Below, one piece after another: positions 36,410 to 46,100 of a stretch of 64,000 bases of DNA. The position numbers were made by a program, and so were the translations under genes. Source of the DNA: Vibrio penaeicida (GTDB lineage: Bacteria > Pseudomonadota > Gammaproteobacteria > Enterobacterales > Vibrionaceae). The first letter of the stretch is position 1. Every line of letters begins with the position of its first letter. The notes under the pieces are model-generated. The model saw only the letters and a list, made by a program, of their open reading frames with translations, made no database searches and was not told where the DNA came from. Location of the stretch: contig NZ_BFAQ01000012.1 of the NCBI RefSeq assembly GCF_002933855.1, positions 56,245 through 120,244 of the forward strand, read 5' to 3'.

Positions 36410-37225
36410 ATGAGCGATAATCCAGAGCGCTTATATCCGATGTTATTAAGCTTCGTACGTAAGGAATACGTATCTAAAAGCCTTCTACGAGTGACGGTAA
36501 CAGGTGAAGACTTAATAGGGTTCCCTGAAGATCAAGGTGGTACCCATATAAAAGTATTTTTTCCAAATAGGGAAAATGGGATATTGCAGCTCCCGTATAG
36601 GGAAGGTGAAACGGTTGTATGGCCAGAACATAAACCAGTCCCTAGAGCATATTCAGTTAGAAAATACCGTGCGGATGTGAATGAACTTGATATCGATTTT
36701 GTGACTCATGGCGAAAATTCTCCTGGTGGTGGCTGGGCGTTAAAAGCGAAAGAAGGTTCTCAGATTGGGCTCGTTGGTCCAGCAGGACCCGACCCATTGA
36801 TTGAACCCGCGGATTGGCACATTTTTGCTGGTGACCTTACCGCTGCCCCAGCTATTAGCGCTATTTTAGAAGACCTTCCGTCTGATACCGTAGGTTATGC
36901 ATTTATCGAGATTGATGAGACTGAAGATATTCACGACATAGAGCATCCGGAAGGTGTTGCCGTGAAGTGGATTCTAAGGGAACCAAAAGATGGTCATGCT
37001 CAGTTGAGTAAGGCGATCAGTGGTCTTACACCTCCTGGTAGCGCAGAGAAGCTTTCTGCTTTTATTGCTGGTGAGAATGAAAGTGTTCTCGCTTGCCGAA
37101 AAGTGCTCAGAGAAGAATATAAACTGACTAAGAGAGACATGTATGCAATTCCTTACTGGAAACGAGGTAAGGATGAAGAGGCATATCATGATGAACGCCA
37201 TGAGGTAATGGACGAAGAATACTAA
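36410..37225 (+). CDS. viuB: Siderophore-interacting flavoprotein, ferric reductase (ViuB/VuuB type)
   Basis: A 271-residue cytoplasmic FAD-binding SIP-family protein that frees iron from the imported siderophore by reduction. The FAD motif is PRAYSVRKY near residue 77, with HGENSPGGGWA near 103; the NAD(P)H domain starts at WHIFAGDLTAAPA. The family includes ViuB, which is required for vibriobactin use, and VuuB of V. vulnificus. AAGAGG precedes the ATG. It is followed by a strong terminator, so it ends the plus-strand run from the aryl ligase. Confidence 0.92.
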   Translation: MSDNPERLYPMLLSFVRKEYVSKSLLRVTVTGEDLIGFPEDQGGTHIKVFFPNRENGILQLPYREGETVVWPEHKPVPRAYSVRKYRADVNELDIDFVTHGENSPGGGWALKAKEGSQIGLVGPAGPDPLIEPADWHIFAGDLTAAPAISAILEDLPSDTVGYAFIEIDETEDIHDIEHPEGVAVKWILREPKDGHAQLSKAISGLTPPGSAEKLSAFIAGENESVLACRKVLREEYKLTKRDMYAIPYWKRGKDEEAYHDERHEVMDEEY

Positions 37226-37253
37226 TTTCTTCACCAGAACCTAGCCTATCCGA

Positions 37254-37288
37254 CAAAAAAACCGACTTCACTGAAGTCGGTTTTTTTA
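37254..37288 (+). terminator. Rho-independent terminator after viuB
   Basis: ACCGACTTC-ACT-GAAGTCGGT, flanked by A and T runs, makes a long hairpin with a T tail right after the gene. Confidence 0.9.
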
Positions 37289-37292
37289 TTCT

Positions 37293-37558
37293 TATACTCA
37301 AACCACCTCAAGGTGCTAGGTTCAGCGAGAATTGCTTGGTTTTCAGGCAAGGAGCCGATTTGAAGATCTAGTGGTTCTAAATCTAGAATCGGTAACGCGG
37401 CATGAAAACCAAGCAAACTCGCCCTTGGGAGCTCATCTTCTGTCCCATTTCATCGTCAAAGAACTTGGAAAGGACTCGTCATTCCACTGCGTTCTTTTCC
37501 TTGAACTGAAACAGAAGATAAAGCTCTGAATCCTGCATCTTGAGGTGGTTTGAGTATA
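37293..37558. repeat. MITE-like palindromic element, 266 bp
   Basis: The 24-bp ends (37293-37316 and 37535-37558) are inverted repeats with one mismatch and start TATACTCAAACCACCTCAAG. Inside are nested inverted repeats: GCTTGGTTTTCA (37334-37345) with TGAAAACCAAGC (37403-37414) in the left half, and a GAGCT...TCTTCTGT/ACAGAAGAT...AGCTC pair in the right half. There is no credible coding region. It lies between convergent genes. It looks like a non-autonomous mobile or structured intergenic repeat; a 52-bp relative sits at 925-976. Confidence 0.8.
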
Positions 37559-37578
37559 TTGAGGAGAAAGGCTTATAT

Positions 37579-39207
37579 TTAGGCCGAAGTGTATTCCTCT
37601 CGAAGCTTTTTCTTGTTGATTTTACCAACGGAAGTTTTTGGTAATGATTCGACAAATTTAATGAGGTCAGGGATTTTGTAATCCGCTAAGCCGCATTCGC
37701 GCAAGAAGTATTTAAGTTTGATCGGGTTTACTTCGGTCCCTTTTGCCTTAACGACAACCGCACAACTGCGTTCACCTAGATAATCATCGGGTATGGCAAT
37801 TAAAGCGACATCATGGATACACTCATGACGTAGCAACTGGTTCTCGACTTCTTCTGCTGCAATTTTTTCGCCTCCTCGATTAATCTGGTCTTTATCTCTC
37901 CCCGTTACAACGATGTTGCCATCTTCGGTGAGTTTGACAATGTCCCCAGTACTGTAAAAACCTTCGTTATTAAATGAGCGGCGATTATGCTCTTCTGCGC
38001 GGTAATAGCCACGAATGGTGTAAGGTCCTTGAGTAAGAAGGAAACCCTCGTCTCCTACTGGCACATTAGCTCCATTTTCATCTACGACCTTTACTTGGTC
38101 ATGCTCAGAAATAGGTCGACCTTGGGTAGAGGTAATCACTTCGATAGGATCGTCTAGGCGAGTGTAGTTAACCAGCCCTTCAGCCATGCCAAACACCTGT
38201 TGAAGTCGGCAGTCCAGTTTGTCTGGTAACTCCTTCGCAGCTGTCTCGCTAAATTTTGCGCCGCCCACCTGAACGAGTTCAAGACTTGAGAGGTCATGGG
38301 TTGTGGACTGAGCTTGATCCATCCACAGCAAAGCGAGCGGAGGCACCAAGCCAGACACGGTTACTCTGTGTTCTTCGATCAGCTCAAACGCAGAATTAGG
38401 TGTTGGGTCTTGAGTCAGAACCACGGTTCCACCTGCGAAGAATACCCCTAAAGCACCAGGGGAACTTAACGGGAAGTTGTGGGCGACAGGTAGCGCGCAA
38501 AGGTAACGAGTATTTTCATCAAATTCGCAAATGACGTTGCTGCCAATAACGCTGTAAGCATAGTCATTGTGAGTGCGGGGAATCAATTTTGGAGTCCCCG
38601 TTGTTCCACCGGACAATTGAAAGAATGCTAAGTCTGATGCATCTGCGGTTTGAATATGATCCGGTTGCCCCTCGATATCCTCTAATGCGGTGAATCTATC
38701 GTCCTGAATACTTGAAGTATTGCCACGCACAAGCACGTGCTTCAGCTCATTATCTTCATCAAGTACTTGCGTTGCTAATCCTTGGTAGTTAAACCCTGTA
38801 TGTTCACCATCGATAATGTAAGCTTTCGCTTCAGCATGTTTACAAAAATAAGAGATTTCAGACAATCGATGAGCAGGCAAAGCTAAAACTGGTCGAATGC
38901 CTTTCTGCAGCAATGCAAAGTAGCAGAGGTAGAATTCCGCTACGTTTGTCATCTGCAATACGACGTTGTCACCTTTGACTAATCCTAGTGACTGAAAACC
39001 AGATGCCAGTTTGGAGATACGCTCGGCTAGTCCTTTGTAGGTGAATTGGCGCTCACCGCATACCAGTGCAATCGAGTCACCATATTGGGTAACAGAGTGC
39101 TGAAAATGGTCGAAAAGCGTTTTGTCTAACCAATACCCAAGTTCTCTATATTGCGTGTCCAGAGATTCTGGCCACGCTGTAAAATCTATTTGATTATTCG
39201 AACCCAC
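37579..39207 (-). CDS. entE: 2,3-dihydroxybenzoate-AMP ligase
   Basis: A 542-residue adenylation enzyme that activates DHB and loads the EntB carrier. LSGGTTGTPKLIPRTHNDY, GFYSTGDIV and KTSVGKINKK are the core motifs. The acid pocket has Asn and Ser in AHNFPLSSPG (Ser codon 38461-38463) and Val in GMAEGLVNYTRL (38170-38172), the DhbE pattern for DHB. It is a paralog of the ligase at 33099, which differs at just these positions. It starts with GTG, with AGGTGGA upstream, 8 nt after entC. Confidence 0.93.
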   Translation of the reverse strand: MGSNNQIDFTAWPESLDTQYRELGYWLDKTLFDHFQHSVTQYGDSIALVCGERQFTYKGLAERISKLASGFQSLGLVKGDNVVLQMTNVAEFYLCYFALLQKGIRPVLALPAHRLSEISYFCKHAEAKAYIIDGEHTGFNYQGLATQVLDEDNELKHVLVRGNTSSIQDDRFTALEDIEGQPDHIQTADASDLAFFQLSGGTTGTPKLIPRTHNDYAYSVIGSNVICEFDENTRYLCALPVAHNFPLSSPGALGVFFAGGTVVLTQDPTPNSAFELIEEHRVTVSGLVPPLALLWMDQAQSTTHDLSSLELVQVGGAKFSETAAKELPDKLDCRLQQVFGMAEGLVNYTRLDDPIEVITSTQGRPISEHDQVKVVDENGANVPVGDEGFLLTQGPYTIRGYYRAEEHNRRSFNNEGFYSTGDIVKLTEDGNIVVTGRDKDQINRGGEKIAAEEVENQLLRHECIHDVALIAIPDDYLGERSCAVVVKAKGTEVNPIKLKYFLRECGLADYKIPDLIKFVESLPKTSVGKINKKKLREEYTSA

Positions 39208-39215
39208 AATTCCAC

Positions 39216-40397
39216 CTAAGCAGTCAGCATGTCTTTAAGTTGGATCCCTGCCGCAGTCAAAATGGTGTTCATCTTCGCACCTGTTTCATCCAGCTCGCTT
39301 TGCGGTTGAGATTCATCAACAATACCTGCACCAGCAAATACTTTCATTTGGCGCTTCTGCACTTCTGCACAACGGATGGTGACCACCCACTCGCCGTTAC
39401 CTCTTGAATCACACCATCCCACCATGCCCGTAAAGTAACCGCGATCGAACTGCTCCAATTTTCTGATTGCATCGTAGGCTTTTTCGCGAGGATAACCGCA
39501 AACCGCTGGGGTGGGGTGCAGCTCTGCCGCGACCTTTAGAACATTGATTGCAGGGTCATTGACTTGTCCTTCTAGAACAGTGGAAAGGTGCAACATAGTC
39601 TTTGTTTCAATAACCGAAGGAATCATAGGCGTATAAAGGTTGTAGCAGTACCTACTCATAATGCGTTCAACTTCTTCAACGACCAAACCGTGCTCGTACA
39701 AATCTTTATTTGTATTCAGTAGGGAATCGACAGATGCTTTATTCAGTTCTTGAGATTCCGATCTTGGACGAGAACCAGCAAGGGGGTTAGAAACTAAGTG
39801 GCTGCCTTTTTTAGCGACAAGAAGCTCGGGGCTTGCCCCCATCAGTTTTTGGTCTTCACTGATGTTTGCAGCAAAGGTGTACCCCTTAGAATTGATCGAT
39901 AAAAGATTGCGAAGCAAAGCTTGCTGCTGAATATCCGTGTCTGTTGCAACTTCAATTGCACGAGAAAGAACAACCTTTGAAAGCTCGGTGTTAGCAAACA
40001 TATCGAGCAGATCGGATACCCCTTGTTTGTAATGATTACCACTTGGTGAAGAAATCACTCTTGCGTCAGAAGATGACTGAGAGTTAGGTCTTAGCGCTCT
40101 GGTGCTACTCGAAACATACAGTTTCTCTGGAATGATAAATTTAGTTGGATTTTCTTCATTAAACGGCACAACACCAAACAAAACCGGATTATCCGAATCC
40201 GACTTCTTTGCTGCCTGAAGCATTTCGTTGGCTTGAGCCGCTAACTGGGTAAATGGAATGGATTGATGAAATTCATTCTCGATACCTTTACCCATCATGG
40301 TGTTATCTGGAGAAGCGAAGAAAAACGGAGAAGACAATAATTCACAGTCCAATAGTTCACTTTCCATTTTTGAATAGCCAATCACTTCACGTTTCAT
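39216..40397 (-). CDS. entC: Isochorismate synthase
   Basis: A 393-residue chorismate-binding enzyme converting chorismate to isochorismate, the shared precursor of salicylate and DHB. Conserved stretches are [10 protein letters not shown] near residue 140, [20 protein letters not shown] near 175, [11 protein letters not shown] near 207, [10 protein letters not shown] near 270, [15 protein letters not shown] near 292 and [20 protein letters not shown] near 330. Cytoplasmic. GAGGGA precedes the ATG. It forms a two-gene unit with entE, divergent from entA across a strong Fur box. Confidence 0.94.
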   Translation of the reverse strand: MKREVIGYSKMESELLDCELLSSPFFFASPDNTMMGKGIENEFHQSIPFTQLAAQANEMLQAAKKSDSDNPVLFGVVPFNEENPTKFIIPEKLYVSSSTRALRPNSQSSSDARVISSPSGNHYKQGVSDLLDMFANTELSKVVLSRAIEVATDTDIQQQALLRNLLSINSKGYTFAANISEDQKLMGASPELLVAKKGSHLVSNPLAGSRPRSESQELNKASVDSLLNTNKDLYEHGLVVEEVERIMSRYCYNLYTPMIPSVIETKTMLHLSTVLEGQVNDPAINVLKVAAELHPTPAVCGYPREKAYDAIRKLEQFDRGYFTGMVGWCDSRGNGEWVVTIRCAEVQKRQMKVFAGAGIVDESQPQSELDETGAKMNTILTAAGIQLKDMLTA

Positions 40398-40539
40398 AAC
40401 AGATCCCTCTTGAAATATAGATCGTGATAATGGGACGCCGTACCAAAAAATCAGAAGTTATATCCTGTCTAAGGCGGAGCATCTTCATCGGGTTGCTTAT
40501 TTTGGGAACTAAGATTACAGTTACGAACGGTTAAATGCT

Positions 40540-40580
40540 AATGATAATAATTACCATTTGGTGTTAATTCTCATTATTAA
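40540..40580. promoter_or_regulatory. Fur boxes between entC and entA
   Basis: AATGATAATAATTACCATTT (40540-40559) is a strong Fur box, and AATTCTCATTATTAA (40566-40580) a second one. They lie between the divergent entC and entA starts and can control both. Confidence 0.82.
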
Positions 40581-40668
40581 ACATTGATCACAGTTATTGC
40601 CTCTTTCCTTTAATTAAATGTTAATAAGAGTGCTTTTTTGATTGTTTTTCATACGGTTATTTTCATAT

Positions 40669-41454
40669 ATGTCAAAATTTCTTGAGGGAAGTCACGTTTT
40701 ACTGACGGGTGCTGCAAAAGGTATTGGGTTTAGCACACTAGAGAGTTTGCTCGAAGCAGGGGCGAAGGTGATAGCAACGGATATAGATGAGGATCTATTA
40801 GCCTCTAAATCTGATTTTCTTTCTACGCAATATCCAGATCAGCTTCAGGTGTTCAAACTGGATTTGTCCAAACCGGATTGTGTTAAAGAAAGTGTTCATC
40901 AATGGATCAGTGAGTATGGGGAGTTTGACCATTTAGTCAGTTGTGCAGGTGTACTACACTTAGGTGCCTTGTGTGATATGGCTTTAGAACAGATCGAGAA
41001 TACCTTTATGGTGAATACGTTTGGTGTTCTGTCTGCAATGCAGGCTGTATCGGCGAGTATGAAAGCGCGACGCAAAGGCAATATTGTGGTCGTGGGGTCA
41101 AATGCAGCAAATACACCTCGAGCAAATATGGGAGCGTACGCTGCTTCAAAATCGGCGCTGCATATGTTTGTGAAGTCGGTAGGTATTGAGCTCGCACCAT
41201 TGTGTATTCGATGTAACATTGTCAGCCCTGGCTCAACCCGTACCGAGATGCAGTTACAGCTTTGGAATGATGATTATGGTGAAGAGCAGGTGATTGCAGG
41301 AGACGCAAAACAGTTTCGATTAGGCATTCCACTAAATAAAATTGCCGAACCTAACGATATTGCCCAAACCATTTTATTCTTGATGTCTGACGCAGCTAAT
41401 CACATCACTATGCATGACCTCCGCGTTGACGGTGGTGCAACGCTTGATAACTGA
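40669..41454 (+). CDS. entA: 2,3-dihydro-2,3-dihydroxybenzoate dehydrogenase
   Basis: A 261-residue short-chain dehydrogenase that oxidises the EntB product to 2,3-dihydroxybenzoate with NAD. The cofactor motif TGAAKGIG is near residue 15; NAAN and the catalytic YAASK (GAYAASKSALHMFVKSVGIEL) are at about 150-165. The ending AANHITMHDLRVDGGATLDN is typical of EntA/VibA. A TTG at 40642 with AAGAG upstream could add nine residues; the ATG at 40669 lacks a clear ribosome-binding site, so the start is uncertain. Confidence 0.92.
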   Translation: MSKFLEGSHVLLTGAAKGIGFSTLESLLEAGAKVIATDIDEDLLASKSDFLSTQYPDQLQVFKLDLSKPDCVKESVHQWISEYGEFDHLVSCAGVLHLGALCDMALEQIENTFMVNTFGVLSAMQAVSASMKARRKGNIVVVGSNAANTPRANMGAYAASKSALHMFVKSVGIELAPLCIRCNIVSPGSTRTEMQLQLWNDDYGEEQVIAGDAKQFRLGIPLNKIAEPNDIAQTILFLMSDAANHITMHDLRVDGGATLDN

Positions 41455-41495
41455 TCTGACATCCTGAGCTCTGGTTGTTTTAGATTTTGAAAAAG

Positions 41496-41524
41496 AAAAT
41501 GGCGCTTGATGCGCCATTTTTTGT
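41496..41524 (+). terminator. Rho-independent terminator after entA
   Basis: AAAATGGCGC-TTGAT-GCGCCATTTT with following T residues forms a 10-bp stem directly after entA, before the convergent DAHP synthase gene. Confidence 0.9.
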
Positions 41525-41662
41525 TGTGTATTTTCATTTGCCATCTGTTATCACTTACTACTTGTTATCACTTACCATTCAATCTAACTTGACGACTGTT
41601 CTCTCTTAATGAGCGTTTTAACATCCGTAATCGATTGCTTAATTGGGTAAGGTTTTAATTCG

Positions 41663-42733
41663 CTAGGCAACAGTTGAAAATTTCTTACGCTCGGCTTCTG
41701 CTTTTGCATTCGCAAAAATATCGAGAATTGCTACTGTATCTTCCCAGCTGAGGCATTCATCAGTAATAGATTGCCCCTTAGTGAGTGGAAAATCACCAAT
41801 GCTCTGTGCTCCTCCAACTAGGAAGCTTTCAGACATCACTCCAGCAATGTATTGCTCACCATCGATGATTTGCTGCGCGATATCTCGGGCTACATTGAGT
41901 TGGTTTTTCGCAACTTTTAGGCTATTTCCATGGCTACAATCAACAATTAAGTTTGGGGTCAAGCCGTTCGACTCTAGCTGCTTTGTTACTTCACATACGT
42001 GTTCGTTGGAATAGTTTGGTTTTTTCCCGCCTCGCAGAATAACGTGTCCTGCTGGATTACCTTTGGTCATTGCGGCAATAGGTGCTTCACCGAATCCTGA
42101 AACGCAAATGAGGTGGGATGACTTAGCGGCATGAATCGCATCTATTGCGATATTGATATTACCATCTGTACCGTTTTTAAACCCAATAGGGCATGGAAGT
42201 GCTGAAGCCATTTGCCTATGTGTTTGGGATTCCGTAGTTCTAGCTCCTATTGCACCCCAGCAAATCAAATCAGAAACGTACGGGTAAATGGTCGTATCCA
42301 AAAATTCAGTTGAGGTAGCCAGCTTTAAATCGATGACGTCTTTTAGGAACTTTCTTGCGACAAACAGCCCTTTTCTCATATTGTGGCTGTCATCCAAATC
42401 AGGGTCGACAATGAGTCCTTTCCAGCCCACTCGGGTACGAGGCTTTTCAAAATAGGTTCGCATTATGATTAGAAGTTGGTCGCTATACTTGCCCTGTAGA
42501 TCCGCTAACTTACGGGCGTATTCCAAACCAGCTTCTGGATCATGGATCGAACAAGGACCAATGATAACCAGTAGTCGGTTATCTTCCCCGTTTAAGATTT
42601 GTGAGATTTCTTTTCGCTTCTCACTGATAAACAGTTCACTCTCTGAATTCAAAGCGATTTCGTTCACCACATCTGGTACTCGTGGCAGTGAACCGATAGG
42701 GGTAGAGTGAATCAGTTTTTGTAGCTCTTGCAT
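41663..42733 (-). CDS. aroG: 3-deoxy-7-phosphoheptulonate (DAHP) synthase, type I
   Basis: A 356-residue enzyme for the first step of the shikimate pathway. LVIIGPCSIHDP near residue 55, MRTYFEKPRTRVGWKGLI near 90, GARTTESQTHRQMASAL near 182, GFKNGTDGN near 205 and VDCSHGNSLK near 262 are all conserved. Which feedback class it belongs to cannot be decided by eye. Its place in the siderophore island and the perfect Fur box upstream make it a dedicated, iron-regulated isozyme raising chorismate supply. AGGAGG precedes the ATG. Confidence 0.93.
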   Translation of the reverse strand: MQELQKLIHSTPIGSLPRVPDVVNEIALNSESELFISEKRKEISQILNGEDNRLLVIIGPCSIHDPEAGLEYARKLADLQGKYSDQLLIIMRTYFEKPRTRVGWKGLIVDPDLDDSHNMRKGLFVARKFLKDVIDLKLATSTEFLDTTIYPYVSDLICWGAIGARTTESQTHRQMASALPCPIGFKNGTDGNINIAIDAIHAAKSSHLICVSGFGEAPIAAMTKGNPAGHVILRGGKKPNYSNEHVCEVTKQLESNGLTPNLIVDCSHGNSLKVAKNQLNVARDIAQQIIDGEQYIAGVMSESFLVGGAQSIGDFPLTKGQSITDECLSWEDTVAILDIFANAKAEAERKKFSTVA

Positions 42734-42816
42734 CCTTCCTCCTACAAGAAGTGTTCCTTGATGCTTTACCTTTAACGAAGTTTAATCCAGCTAGGATCTA
42801 GCAGGACGAAATTAAA

Positions 42817-42840
42817 CAAATGATAATCATTATCATTTTT
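42817..42840. promoter_or_regulatory. Perfect Fur box before the DAHP synthase gene
   Basis: TGATAAT-C-ATTATCA (42821-42835) is an exact 7-1-7 inverted repeat, extended to AAATGATAATCATTATCATT. It is the best Fur site in the window. Confidence 0.92.
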
Positions 42841-42980
42841 GATGGAGGATTATTAAGATATCAGCAGCATAATGTCAAGCCTATTATCTGAGGGGAATTC
42901 GACGCTCTTAGTAAGAAAATCAACTATATGTCAGTAAGTTATTCAAATACTCATTAATCTTCGTTGATATACAACTATTC

Positions 42981-43013
42981 CCATTATCATTAAATGATAA
43001 TAATTATTATTAA
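42981..43013. promoter_or_regulatory. Fur boxes before the Cy-Cy-A synthetase gene
   Basis: TGATAATAATTATTA (from 42995) matches 14 of 15 positions of the 7-1-7 repeat, with ATTATCATT just before it, giving overlapping sites. They lie about 90-120 nt before the synthetase start. Confidence 0.85.
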
Positions 43014-43101
43014 TGTTTGAGTTTAGTGCCGACCTAGTGTATTAAATTACCCGATTTCGCCTTGTGGCGCGTTTAATGGATTAAATAGTGTGGAAATAGA
43101 A

Positions 43102-46100
43102 ATGAGAGAACTGACAACGGTACAAACCGCTTATCTAGTTGGCAGACAGTCACGGCAATCTATGGGAGGGGTAGCAGCTCATATTTATGCTGAATTTGAT
43201 GGGGAAGACATAATCCAGGAGCGATTGGCCCTCGCGGTAACGCAACTTTATGCTTCTCACCCAATGCTAAGAATGAAAATCACTTCTGAAGGGCAACAAA
43301 CTATCTCTCCTTTGTCTTCTATTCATAGGCTTGTTGTTGATGATGTGAAGCACCTAAATGCAGAAGAAACAGAGTCTTTTTTAATTGATAAACGCGCGGC
43401 TAAAACAGATCAAAAGCTCGATTTAGAAAATGGCCAATGTATCGAAATTAGTGCCACTTTCCATTCTCAAGGTAAATGCCGCTTGCATATCGATGTGGAT
43501 ATGATTGCAGTTGATGCTCAGAGCTTCCGAATTTTAGTGGAAGATCTAGCCAAGTTCTACACAAACGAGCAGTGTAGAAAAGAAGCATCAGAACGGGTGC
43601 CTTTCTTCGATTATTTAGAGCGACAATCGTCAGATAACTATCTTATTTCAAAAAGAAAAGAAGATAAAAAATGGTGGAGAGAGCGTTTGACCAGTATCGC
43701 GGATGCCCCTACATTCCCTTATGTTAGCGAAAGCATCGACCGACAACATGGACATAGCCAGCGATTTACACATCTATTCACGCCCGACGAAAGAGCGTCC
43801 TTAGAAGATCTTGCAAGAAAACATCATTTAACCCTGACTCAGCTTTTCTTAACCCTATTCTCGCAAGCAATAGGGAGCTCTTGCGCTGCGCCGAGCTTTC
43901 GACTGAACGTACCCACTTTCCATCGTGGGTTTTACACAGAGGATGTTGATGCTGCCATTGGAGATTTCTCCAACTTGTTGATTTACAGCGCCAGCTTAAA
44001 AGCGCAAGAATCAACTCTTAATCATTGTCGTCGTACAGCCAATCAGCTTAACCAATTACTTAGCCATGAAAGCTATTCTGGTGTGACGTTAATGCGTGAT
44101 TTGTCTCGTCATCATGGTACGGTTCAAGCATCACCGGTTGTATTCACTTCGGGCATGGATTTCGATGGTGATAATCTGTTCTCTGACGAGGTTACCAACG
44201 TATTCGGTAAGATGAATTGGGTGATCTCACAAGGTGCTCAAGTGACTTTGGATGCGCAGATAGCCCCAGCTTATAATGGAATATTCGTGAACTGGGATGT
44301 ACGGATGGATGTGTTCCCAGACGGCTTTGTTCAAACTCTTTTTGATAAGTATATCGCTATAGTAGTGTCACTCGCTGCCAATCCGGAAAGCATCCATCAC
44401 TCTCTGGAACAGACATTGGTAAATCTTGGATTTGACTGCCCATCACTCCCACTGGAAAGCTCATTACCCCAGCCTTTGACAGAACTTCAAAAATCCTATC
44501 TCTTAGGTCGCTCGACTCAGATCCCGATGGGTGGGACTGCGATGCATGAATTCAGGGAATACCGAGGCAAGATCGAATCCGATCTTGTTGAATCCCGCTT
44601 AGAAGTGCTAGTGAAAAAATATAATGCGCTTCGAATGCATATAGATGAGATTAAACTGGTGCAGTATGTCTCTCCCAAGGTGGGGATTAATTTCCAATCT
44701 CATGATTTTAGGTCTCTTGCTATTGAGCAAGCTTTGAAAAAAAGTGAAGAAATTCGCGTTGCAAATAGCCACAATATGCACGACCTTTCGAGATCACCTT
44801 GGGCTGTGTCCGTTATTCAATTACCGGAATCAGACTTAACGTATCAAACCATTGTATTCACAAGTTTTGATGCATTAATTGTGGATGGAAGAACACATAC
44901 TCTGATTCTTTCTGAGCTATTGAAAAAGAACAGTGACCAACTGCATCATATCAGCGTAAGTAAAGCGCCTGACTTAAACGAATTCGCTTTAAAGCAAAAT
45001 AGCGAGCAAGCTACCGCTAAAAAGCTTACAGACGAAACCTACTGGGAAAACAAGCTGAATCCAGAGTGCGTACCACCATCACTTCCTTGGAAGCAAAGAA
45101 TAGAAGATATTAAAGCCTCGCACTACCAGCGTGAAAGCATCGTGTTTGAGAAATCTATATTAACTAAGCTCACTATGGCGAGTGCCGAGAACAGTTTATT
45201 TTTGAACTCATCACTGTCAGCATTAATTCTTGAAGGAATGTCGTACTGGACTACTGAGCAAGAGATGAGGGTAGGGTTTCCTGTCGCTATTCCGCAAAGT
45301 GGTCGCCCAATGGGGAATGATTCTACCTTTGTTATTTTGGAATACCGGAAGAACGAAGGCACGTTATTAGAGCGAGCCCAAAGCATTCAGAATGATATGC
45401 TTGAAGCACTTGACCATTTGGATTTCTCGGGTGTTGATATTAATCGACAAATCATGAGCTCCCGTTCGACCTCATTGGCGTTACCTGTAGTGGTTACTAA
45501 TGGTTTGGCATGGGATACCTTATCTGAGGAAGACGATTTGGTGTTCTTCTCCGGTGTGACTCAAACGCCTCAGGTTGCCCTCGATATTCGTCTAAATTTC
45601 GATGAAAGTAAGAATCTAGTATTGAGTTTCGACTACGCTGTTGACGCCTTGGACAAGCAAGTTGTTGTTTCGATACTCGAGTCAATAGAGCGCCACGTGC
45701 TATCTGTGTGTGAGAATAAACATTTCGATGTCGCTCCACGCGAGGTTGTAAACCTTGATCATTACAAGCTGAACTGCGACCCGTCGGATTTTGAATGCTC
45801 TAGGTTTTTAGCCAAGATTGCAAAAAATTTGGGTGGCGATGCTTCGAGTGATATCGCGGTTATTTGTGGTGACAGGCAGATAAGTTATAAAGCCTTTGGG
45901 GAAGATGTACATAAAGTGATGCAACATATTGCTCACCTTGGTTTGAAGCAAGGTGATGTGTTGGCGATCTGCTTGCCAAAGAGCCCTGAACATCTAGTTA
46001 TGACCATCGCATGTTCGCTGTCTGGTATCATTTGGGTGCCTATTGATGCTTCATCACCAGAAGAGCGATTGGATTATCTATTGAGCAATTGCAATGCAAG

